Shown here: positions 1 to 4,942 of the stretch, piece by piece
Position numbering within the stretch: position 1 is the stretch's first letter
How the letters are laid out: each line of letters opens with the position of its first letter
Assembly (NCBI GenBank): GCA_013696425.1
Contig: JACCYP010000102.1
Location: 1-6,673 of the forward strand
DNA from: Thermoleophilaceae bacterium
GTDB lineage: Bacteria; Actinomycetota; Thermoleophilia; Solirubrobacterales; Thermoleophilaceae
DNA: 6,673 nt
Direction: 5' to 3'
The notes under the pieces: model-generated
The model's database searches: none
What the model saw: only the letters and a program-made list of their open reading frames with translations
Told to the model about the DNA's origin: nothing
Made by a program: the position numbers and the translations under genes

Positions 1-13
1 GGCGGAGGGTCTC

Positions 14-790
14 GTGCTGGTGGAGCGCGACGGCGCCCACGCCACCGTGACCATGAACGAGCCCGGGCGCCTGAACCCGCTGAGCGCTCCACTCACGATC
101 GGGCTGCTAGATGCGCTGGAGGAGCTCGCCCGCGATCCGCGGCTGCGCGCGATCGTGCTCACGGGAGCGGACCCGGCGTTCTCCGCGGGCGGCGACCTGC
201 GTCTGATGGTCGACGGCGCGCGCCCGATGCTCGAGGGCGGGGAGGGCGCGACCGACATCTGGCGCTGGATCCGCAACGCGTTCGGCGGCGTGGCGCGCAC
301 CATCACCCGCACCGACAAGGCCTTCATCGCCGCCGTCAACGGCCCCGCCGCCGGCGTGGGGCTCGCGTTCGCGCTCGCCTGCGACGTGGTGGTGCTCTCC
401 GAGCGCGCGCAGATCGTGCCCGCGTTCGGGCGGATCGGCCTGATTCCCGAGGTCGGCAACTCGTGGCACCTAACGCGCCGGCTCGGCTACCAGCGCGCGT
501 TCGGCCTGTTCGCCCGCGGCGCGCCGCTCGCGGGTGCCGAGGCGTTCGAGCTGGGCATTGGCAACGAGCTCGTCGCCCACGACGAGCTGATGCCGGCGGC
601 GCTCAAGTGGACCGAGCGGGTCGAGCGCCTGCCCCGCCACGTGCTCGCGATGATGAAGCCGCTGCTGCGCCAGGCCGCCGACATGAGCTGGGAGCAGGCG
701 ATCACGATGGAGGAGTTCGCGGAACCGATGTGCTTCACGACCGACGCGCACGCGCAGGGCGTGGACGAATTGCTCAGTCCCTCACTCTGA
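14..790 (+). CDS. Enoyl-CoA hydratase/isomerase family protein (PaaG-like), 5' end uncertain
   Basis: This is a crotonase-superfamily enzyme acting in the cytoplasm on acyl-CoA thioesters, as a hydratase or a double-bond isomerase. From the GTG at 14 it is 258 aa, normal for the family. The first oxyanion-hole motif is FSAGGDL (56-62). The second is NGPAAGVGLA (110-119 region). There the glutamate that follows the glycine run in true hydratases (Glu144 of the rat enzyme) is replaced by a small or hydrophobic residue. An acid is retained at Glu146 in GLIPEVGNSWHL (142-153), where PaaG-type isomerases carry Asp in a GLIPDSGG-like motif. I therefore infer isomerase or atypical hydratase activity. 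The C-terminus ends at HAQGVDELLSPSL and lacks the usual final FxxKRxPxF block. Start: GGAGG at 4-8 suits GTG 14, but the frame is open to the left edge, so the true start could lie outside. The end overlaps the convergent thiamine-binding gene by 9 bp. Family sure; reaction unsure. Confidence 0.88.
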   Translation: MLVERDGAHATVTMNEPGRLNPLSAPLTIGLLDALEELARDPRLRAIVLTGADPAFSAGGDLRLMVDGARPMLEGGEGATDIWRWIRNAFGGVARTITRTDKAFIAAVNGPAAGVGLAFALACDVVVLSERAQIVPAFGRIGLIPEVGNSWHLTRRLGYQRAFGLFARGAPLAGAEAFELGIGNELVAHDELMPAALKWTERVERLPRHVLAMMKPLLRQAADMSWEQAITMEEFAEPMCFTTDAHAQGVDELLSPSL

Positions 791-1096
791 AGCGCTGAGC
801 CGCGCCTCGACCGAGCGCACCTTGTCCTCGAGCGTCTGGCCGGGACGGTCGCGGCGCTCGTCGAGCTTCAGCACGGTGTAGACGCGCTCGATCCCCAGCT
901 CGAACGGCACGGCGTGGATCTGGCCGACCACGGCGAGGATGTCGCCGGTCTCGCCCTCGAGCGAGGTGCCCATCGCGTGCATCTGGAACTTCACGCGGTC
1001 CTGGGCCGAGAGGCGGCGCTGGATCTCCGCGATGTACTCGCTCGCGCTCGTCCCCTCACGGCCCAGCGAGAGCACCGTCACGTCAGCCGTCGCCAC
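782..1096 (-). CDS. MTH1187/YkoF-type thiamine-binding protein (Thiamine_BP, former DUF77)
   Basis: This is a 104-aa single-domain protein with a ferredoxin-like fold, of the family once called DUF77. Characterised relatives form oligomers and bind thiamine or its precursors in the cytoplasm; the physiological role is poorly understood. Recognisable family blocks are the first strand and helix with SLGREGTSASEYIAEIQ (10-26), the MHAMGTSLEGE strand-turn (39-49), and the hallmark IERVYTVLKLDERRDR (69-84), followed by a last helix DKVRSVEARL (91-100). The length matches the family. The start is GTG at 1096, with a GAGGTGG Shine-Dalgarno-like stretch just upstream inside the preceding gene. The first 14 bp overlap the 3' end of the 3-hydroxyacyl-CoA dehydrogenase gene, so the two are almost certainly cotranscribed and translationally coupled. 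A functional link to that dehydrogenase is not known to me; the overlap is what suggests one. Confidence 0.9.
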   Translation of the reverse strand: MATADVTVLSLGREGTSASEYIAEIQRRLSAQDRVKFQMHAMGTSLEGETGDILAVVGQIHAVPFELGIERVYTVLKLDERRDRPGQTLEDKVRSVEARLSASE

Positions 1097-2414
1097 GGGC
1101 CCACCTCACGAGCTCCGGCGCCGGGCGGTAGCGCTCCTCGCGGCGCTCCTGCCAGATTTCGTTCAGCATGGCGAACACGGCGTCGAAGCCGATCAGCTCG
1201 CCCCAGGCGAGCGGACCGCGCGGGTGGTTCAGGCCGAGCTCGAGCCCGGCGTCGATGTCCGCCGCCGATCCGACGCCCTCCCCGATCGCGAAGCACGCCT
1301 CGTTCACGAGCCCCGCCACGATCCGGCCGAGCACGCCCGCCGGTGCGCGGCCGACCCACTCGACGTGGAAGCCGAGGTCCGCGAAGCGCGCCTCGACCGC
1401 GGGGTCCCGCTCGCCCGGCACCTCGACGAGCGAGCCGAGCGGGTCGACAGCGTAGAACTCGATCCCGTCGACGGCCTCGCGCAGCTCCGCGACGTTCGCC
1501 GGCCCGCTGGGCGCATCCTGCGGCTCGGGATCAGCGGTGCGATGCTGGCCGTTTTCGTAGGAGTAGTAGCCGCGCCCGCTCTTGCGCCCGAACCAGCCGG
1601 CGGACACCATCCGCGCCTGGATCGGGTTGGGGCGCCAGCGCGGCTCGCCGAAGGACAGCTCGGTGAAGGACTTCGCGACCTCGAAACCCACGTCGATGCC
1701 CACCATGTCCATCAGCTCGAACGGGCCCATCCGGAAGCCCCCGGCCATCCGGCAGATGCGGTCGATCTGCTCGTGGGTGGCCACGCGCTCCTGCAACAGG
1801 CGCAGCGCCTCGGTGTAGAACGGGCGCCCGCAGCGGTTCACGATGAAGCCGGGGCCGTCCTGGGCGAGGATCGTACGCTTGCCCATCGCCTCGCCCGTGG
1901 CGGTGGTCACGGCCACGGCGCGCTCGGAGCTCTGGGCCGCGGGGATGATCTCCACGAGCTTCATCAGCGGCGCCGGGTTGAAGAAGTGCATGCCGACCAC
2001 GTTCTCCGGCCGCTCGGCGCCGCCGGCGAGCGCCGTGATCGGGATCGACGAGGTGTTCGAGGCGATGACCGCCGCGGGATCCTCGAGCACGCCGGAGAGC
2101 GCGGCGAAGAGCTCGCGCTTGAGCTCGGTGCGCTCGGGCGCGGCCTCGATCACGAGCTCGCATGAGGCGAGGCCGGCGAGCTCGGGGCACAGGGTGAGGC
2201 GCTCCTTCGCGGCATCGGCGTCGTCCGTGCTCCAGCGCCCGCGTTCGGCGCCCTTCGCGAGGTTCTTCGCGATCGACTCCCCGCCGCGGGAAAGCGCGTC
2301 CGGGACGGGATCGTGTAGGAGTGTGTCCATGCCCGCGAGGACTCCGAGCTGCGCGATGCCCGCGCCCATCGTCCCCGCGCCCACGACACCCAGCCGTTGC
2401 GGTGCGTCTGCCAT
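1083..2414 (-). CDS. 3-hydroxyacyl-CoA dehydrogenase (PaaH/HbdA-like, with tandem C-terminal domains)
   Basis: This 443-aa enzyme oxidises L-3-hydroxyacyl-CoA to 3-oxoacyl-CoA with NAD+, the third step of beta-oxidation and the 3-hydroxyadipyl-CoA step of phenylacetate degradation. The Rossmann domain (about 8-185) has GAGTMGAGIAQ (12-22), an acid at Asp35 for the NAD ribose, and SNTSSIP (119-125). The catalytic pair is His143 in GMHFFNP and Glu155 in KLVEII, 12 residues apart as in human HADH. Asn193 in GPGFIVNR lies 50 residues after the His, also as in human HADH. The first C-terminal domain runs about 187-287 and ends GWFGRKSGRGYYSY. A roughly 65-residue linker follows, then a second degenerate copy (about 353-440, GRIVAGLVNEACFAIGEG to NHPRGPLAWGE), the arrangement seen in PaaH-type proteins. 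The start is ATG 2414, giving MADAPQRLG. The frame runs on upstream to 3113, but that part is antisense to the methyltransferase. The gene forms an operon with the downstream thiamine-binding gene (14-bp overlap). Confidence 0.93.
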   Translation of the reverse strand: MADAPQRLGVVGAGTMGAGIAQLGVLAGMDTLLHDPVPDALSRGGESIAKNLAKGAERGRWSTDDADAAKERLTLCPELAGLASCELVIEAAPERTELKRELFAALSGVLEDPAAVIASNTSSIPITALAGGAERPENVVGMHFFNPAPLMKLVEIIPAAQSSERAVAVTTATGEAMGKRTILAQDGPGFIVNRCGRPFYTEALRLLQERVATHEQIDRICRMAGGFRMGPFELMDMVGIDVGFEVAKSFTELSFGEPRWRPNPIQARMVSAGWFGRKSGRGYYSYENGQHRTADPEPQDAPSGPANVAELREAVDGIEFYAVDPLGSLVEVPGERDPAVEARFADLGFHVEWVGRAPAGVLGRIVAGLVNEACFAIGEGVGSAADIDAGLELGLNHPRGPLAWGELIGFDAVFAMLNEIWQERREERYRPAPELVRWARGDG

Positions 2415-2419
2415 GAGGG
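2415..2419 (+). promoter_or_regulatory. Shine-Dalgarno of the methyltransferase gene
   Basis: GAGGG lies 7 nt before ATG 2427. It decides the methyltransferase start in favour of ATG 2427 over the in-frame TTG at 2397, which would run into the divergent dehydrogenase gene. It directly abuts the dehydrogenase start codon on the opposite strand. Confidence 0.6.
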
Positions 2420-2426
2420 CGCGAGT

Positions 2427-3308
2427 ATGACCTGCGTCGTGTGTGGGGCGGATGCGCTTGAGCCCTACCTGTCGGTGAACAAGTCGCATGATGAGAGCCT
2501 GCGGCCCACGACGGAGTCCTACGGCACAGCTCCCGCCGACATCGTGAAGTGTTCCGTGTGCGGGCACGCCCAGGTCGAGGAGATGCCCACGGTCGAGGAT
2601 CTCGACGAGGGCTACGAGGAGGCCGCCGACGACGCGTACGTGCAGGAGGAGGACGGCCAGCGCGCCACGGCCCGCCGGGCTGTCGAGCGGATCGAGAAGC
2701 ACGTGCCCCGCGGCGCACTGCTCGATCTCGGCTGCTGGGTCGGCTTCCTTCCCTCCGAGGCGAAGGCCCGCGGCTGGGAGACGGTGGGGATCGAGCCGTC
2801 CGAGTACGCGTCGGCGTTTGCACGCGACCGCCTCGGCCTCGACGTGCGCACCGAGACGATGGAGGGTGCCGACCTCCCCGCCCACGCCTATGACGCCGTC
2901 GTGATGGCCGACGTGATCGAGCACCTGCCGCGGCCGGGGGAGTCGCTCGACCGCGTGCGCAAGCTGCTGAAGCCCGGAGGGGTCCTCTACCTTCAGCTTC
3001 CGGACGCGGGCAGTGCGGTGGCCAGGCGCATGGGTACGAAGTGGTGGTCGGTGCTGCCGACCCATGTCCAGTACTTCTCCCGTGAGTCGCTCGCGCGACT
3101 GCTCGACCGCCACAACTTCACCGCCGAGTGGATCTCGACGGCTCCCAAGACGTTCTCGTCCCGCTACTACATCTATCGCCTGGCGGGCTACGCCCCACCG
3201 GTGGCTGCGGCGGGCGTCAGGGCGGCGCAGGCCGTGGGCCTGGCCGACAGGCTCGTGACGCCCGACTTCCGCGACCGGATGGAGGTTCTCGCGCGGGTTC
3301 GCGTCTGA
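2427..3308 (+). CDS. Class I SAM-dependent methyltransferase with N-terminal zinc-ribbon-like head
   Basis: This is a 293-aa predicted cytoplasmic methyltransferase. Two CxxC pairs, Cys3/Cys6 and Cys42/Cys45 (CVVCG and CSVCG), form a probable zinc-binding head, as in many methyltransferases of sugar or polysaccharide pathways. The Rossmann SAM domain follows. Motif I is LLDLGCWVG (98-106), where Trp-Val replaces the usual GxG spacing residues. The acidic end of strand 2 is Glu123 in GIEPS. Motif II/III is ADVIEHLPRPGESL (161-174), LKPGGVLYLQLP (181-192) is the post-motif strand, and THVQYFSRESL (212-222) is the family's H-x-x-YF-S signature. The C-terminal tail (about 240-293) is less typical. 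The substrate is unknown: no glycosyltransferase or sugar gene lies next to it here. It is divergently placed 12 bp from the dehydrogenase start, so any shared promoter must overlap coding DNA. Family assignment is firm; function beyond methyl transfer is not. Confidence 0.9.
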   Translation: MTCVVCGADALEPYLSVNKSHDESLRPTTESYGTAPADIVKCSVCGHAQVEEMPTVEDLDEGYEEAADDAYVQEEDGQRATARRAVERIEKHVPRGALLDLGCWVGFLPSEAKARGWETVGIEPSEYASAFARDRLGLDVRTETMEGADLPAHAYDAVVMADVIEHLPRPGESLDRVRKLLKPGGVLYLQLPDAGSAVARRMGTKWWSVLPTHVQYFSRESLARLLDRHNFTAEWISTAPKTFSSRYYIYRLAGYAPPVAAAGVRAAQAVGLADRLVTPDFRDRMEVLARVRV

Positions 3309-3394
3309 CCAACGGCTCCGTCGGCCGGGCGTTCACGACCAGCACCGGGTGGGCGCCCGATGCCGGGGGCTTCTCGGCAAGCCTGCGAGCGCGG

Positions 3395-3417
3395 AATGGG
3401 TGGACGCACCCATCGAA
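3395..3417 (+). promoter_or_regulatory. Inverted-repeat motif copy 1, upstream of the AI-2E remnant
   Basis: The motif AATGGG-N6-CACCCATCGAA contains a perfect 7-bp inverted repeat, ATGGGTG (3396-3402) and CACCCAT (3407-3413), separated by GACG. It ends 66 nt before the ATG of the broken transporter. CATACT at 3435-3440, preceded by TGG, is a possible extended -10 sequence 17 nt after the motif. The same motif with the same internal spacing recurs at 4539-4561. An operator or promoter role is inferred from position and recurrence only. Confidence 0.4.
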
Positions 3418-3483
3418 AGGAACCGAGCCTCTGGCATACTCGCCGGCCAGATTCCAGATCCCGAGAAGAAGTAGCCGCCGCAG

Positions 3484-4246
3484 ATGCGCGGGCAGCACGC
3501 CGACATAGACGCGTCACGGCTGCCCGCGACCCTCACTCTCGCGGCGGCCTGGAGCTGGCGGCTCCTGGTGATTGCCGCTGCCACCGTGGTGCTCGCGCTT
3601 GCGCTGGTCGAGCTGCGACTCGTGGTGCTTGCTTTGTTCTTCGCACTGTTTGCGACGGCCCTGCTGCGTCCCCCGGCGCTATGGCTGAGGCCGGGTGGAA
3701 CGCGGGCGTGGCTGCCGCGGTCGTGCTCGCCGCGAGTTTGGCGAGCCTCGGGGCGATCTTCGCCGCGCTCGTCCCGCCCTTCGTGGACCAGCTCGACGAC
3801 CTCGAAACCGGTCTCCGCCAGGGCGTGGGGGATGTGGGTGACTGGCTGCTCGAGGGTCCCGTGAACCTGAGCGAGCGCCAGCTCGAGGAATACGTCGACC
3901 GTGGCTTCGACCAGGTCCGCGACAACGGAGAGGTCATCGCGAGCGGGCTCTTCACCGGCGCCCTGATCTTCCTCGAAGTGGCCTTCGGGCTCGCGCTCGG
4001 GCTGGTGCTGACGTTCTTCTTGCTCAAGGATGGAGAGCGAGTCTGGGCCTGGGTGGTGGGGCTGTTCCCGTCGCACGCACGAGAGGACCTCGGGGAGATC
4101 GGAGCCCTCTCCTGGCAGACCCTCGGGGGCTGGCCGGAGTCATCGGGGCGATCGTCGCCGTGCCGATCGCTGCCGTGCTGGCCCGCGCCGCCGGGTACCT
4201 GCGGGCGCGCCCGGAGCGCCGCGAGGAGCAGCCGGCCGGCTCCTAG
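3484..4246 (+). pseudogene. AI-2E/PerM-family transporter pseudogene (frameshift plus internal deletion)
   Basis: This is the relic of an AI-2E-family (TqsA/YdiK/PerM-type) polytopic membrane protein, normally about 340-370 aa. ATG 3484 follows an in-frame stop at 3472-3474. Part 1 (3484 to about 3690) holds the first two membrane segments, LLVIAAATVVLALALVELR and LALFFALFATALLRPPALW. The family then expects WLRxxGW; this continues only after a -1 shift near 3688-3690, where one added G would restore LRAGWNAG. Part 2 (about 3690-4130) gives the third membrane segment, the soluble loop VPPFVDQLDDLETGL, then GLVLTFFLLKDGERVW and EIGALSWQTLGG. Part 3 (4130-4246), in a third frame, is the family's C-terminus, LAGVIGAIVAVPIAAVLARA, with an Arg/Glu-rich tail and stop TAG 4244-4246. 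The middle of the core, roughly 100-130 residues, is missing between parts 2 and 3. Two independent lesions argue for a true pseudogene, although the -1 shift alone could be a sequencing error. Confidence 0.85.
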
Positions 4247-4247
4247 G

Positions 4248-4505
4248 TCAGGCGTCCTCGGCGGGCGGCTCCTTGCGCCGGCCCTTGCCTCGGAGCGGGG
4301 CCGGGACGTCCTTGCCGGCCACCTTCGCCTCACCTCGTTGTATCGACGCCAGCTTCGCGTCGGGGTCGGCGCTTCTCCGTAGATGCCGGCGCTGTTTGGA
4401 GGCGCCGGTGGTGGCGCCCCTCTCGCTGGCGGTGTCGCCGGCTTCACGGGCCTTGCGCGCGGATTTCCGCCGTGAGGGGTTATCGCCTTCCATCTGCTTT
4501 CCCAT
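4248..4505 (-). CDS. Small highly basic hypothetical protein
   Basis: This is an 85-aa protein beginning MGKQMEGDNPSRRKSARKA and ending KGRRKEPPAEDA. It is rich in Arg, Lys, Ala, Gly and Ser, with no membrane segment or signal peptide and probably little stable structure. A block GATTGASKQRRHLRR (about 30-44) sits between two charged regions. I do not recognise a named domain, but the composition resembles small basic hypothetical proteins of Actinobacteria, possibly nucleic-acid-associated. Evidence that it is real: it fills an otherwise empty 370-bp gap, ends 1 bp from the transporter relic's stop, starts in the divergent region in front of the GlsB-type gene, and is unlike the alternative frames. 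Start ambiguity: ATG 4505 gives MGKQMEGD and ATG 4514 gives MGCMGKQM. Neither has a clear Shine-Dalgarno, and the frame is open further upstream. No function is assigned. Confidence 0.62.
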   Translation of the reverse strand: MGKQMEGDNPSRRKSARKAREAGDTASERGATTGASKQRRHLRRSADPDAKLASIQRGEAKVAGKDVPAPLRGKGRRKEPPAEDA

Positions 4506-4538
4506 GCAGCCCATGCTAGCCGGCGCGGGCGTGAGCCA

Positions 4539-4561
4539 AATGGGGAGTGCCACCCATCGAA
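4539..4561 (+). promoter_or_regulatory. Inverted-repeat motif copy 2, in the divergent region before the GlsB-type gene
   Basis: This is the second copy of AATGGG-N6-CACCCATCGAA, with the same 6-nt gap as the copy at 3395-3417. Here the inverted repeat is shorter: ATGGG (4540-4544) and CCCAT (4553-4557). It lies 53 nt before the GlsB-type ATG and about 34 nt from the start of the small basic gene on the other strand, so it could act on either or both. A weak AT-containing stretch, GGATAT (4577-4582), lies about one promoter spacer downstream. Function is inferred. Confidence 0.4.
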
Positions 4562-4602
4562 GTAGCGCGCAAGAGCGGATATCCATTGGGAAACGAAGAT
4601 TC

Positions 4603-4609
4603 AAGGAGG
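4603..4609 (+). promoter_or_regulatory. Strong Shine-Dalgarno of the GlsB-type gene
   Basis: AAGGAGG lies 5 nt before ATG 4615 and is the best ribosome binding site in the window. It fixes this start, which matters because the same frame is open for almost 600 bp upstream. It suggests high translation, in keeping with an abundant stress membrane protein. Confidence 0.85.
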
Positions 4610-4614
4610 AACAA

Positions 4615-4896
4615 ATGGGCATCATCGCCTTCATAATTCTCGGACTGATCGCCGGAGCGATCGCAAAGGCGCTGTGGAAGGGCGACGAACCCGGCGGCGT
4701 GTTCGGAACGCTGTTGGTGGGAGTCGTCGGCGCTCTGCTCGGTGGCCTCGTGGCATCTGCCGCCGGCCTCGGGGGGCTCGGCAGCTTCTTCAGCATCGGG
4801 ACCTGGCTGATCGCCATCGGCGGCGCGCTCGTGCTCCTGTTCATGTACGACCTCGTCGTGCGTAGGAGCGACCGTGGGGACACGGTCACCGGGTGA
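4615..4896 (+). CDS. GlsB/YeaQ/YmgE-family stress-response membrane protein
   Basis: This is a 93-aa integral membrane protein of the transglycosylase-associated (YeaQ/YmgE/GlsB) family. Members are induced in stationary phase or by envelope or acid stress in several bacteria; their molecular role is not established, and the 'transglycosylase-associated' name is historical. Three hydrophobic segments are visible: IIAFIILGLIAGAIAKAL (3-20), FGTLLVGVVGALLGGLVAS (30-48) and WLIAIGGALVLLFMYDLVV (64-82). The connecting KGDEPGG (22-28) and the Gly-rich second helix are the family hallmarks. A short polar tail, RRSDRGDTVTG, follows. It is a stand-alone gene with a strong Shine-Dalgarno, its own 100-bp upstream region carrying the inverted-repeat motif, and a palindromic terminator just downstream. 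It is divergent from the small basic gene. Family assignment is firm. Confidence 0.92.
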   Translation: MGIIAFIILGLIAGAIAKALWKGDEPGGVFGTLLVGVVGALLGGLVASAAGLGGLGSFFSIGTWLIAIGGALVLLFMYDLVVRRSDRGDTVTG

Positions 4897-4908
4897 CCCA
4901 GGCGCGAT

Positions 4909-4934
4909 GCGCGGCCCCCTGCAGGGGGCCGCGC
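4909..4934. terminator. Perfect 26-bp palindrome, probable bidirectional terminator
   Basis: GCGCGGCCCCC (4909-4919) pairs perfectly with GGGGGCCGCGC (4924-4934) around TGCA, which is itself palindromic. It lies between the convergent GlsB-type gene (stop at 4894-4896) and enoyl-CoA hydratase gene (stop at 4943-4945), 12 nt and 8 nt from the two ends. There is no T-tract on either side, as is common for hairpin terminators of high-GC Actinobacteria. A dimeric-protein binding site is the alternative. Confidence 0.75.
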
Positions 4935-4942
4935 GGCGCCGC

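Noticed and set aside
939..2165. Long + strand open frame antisense to the dehydrogenase and thiamine-binding genes
   Set aside because: The His/Arg/Ala/Glu-rich translation is typical of a complementary frame in GC3-biased DNA, and the - strand carries clear catalytic motifs.
2397..2426. TTG start giving a 10-residue longer methyltransferase
   Set aside because: It would overlap the divergent dehydrogenase start. ATG 2427 has a GAGGG at proper spacing and places the CxxC head at the N-terminus as in relatives.
2415..3113. Upstream extension of the dehydrogenase frame on the - strand, giving a 676-aa protein
   Set aside because: This part is exactly antisense to the well-supported methyltransferase, has no recognisable domain, and the dehydrogenase family N-terminus begins at MADAPQRLG (ATG 2414).
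3368..3383. Small hairpin GGCTT-CTCGGC-AAGCC after the methyltransferase gene
   Set aside because: A 5-bp stem without a T-tract, about 60 nt after the stop, is too weak to call a terminator in DNA this GC-rich.
3688..3690. Programmed -1 frameshift in the transporter
   Set aside because: There is no slippery heptamer or clear downstream stimulatory structure, and a second frame break with a large deletion follows, so decay or sequence error is simpler.
3333..4447. Long - strand frames opposite the transporter relic
   Set aside because: They are low-complexity Arg/Ser/Pro/Thr translations without motifs. The + strand shows family-specific membrane segments despite its lesions.
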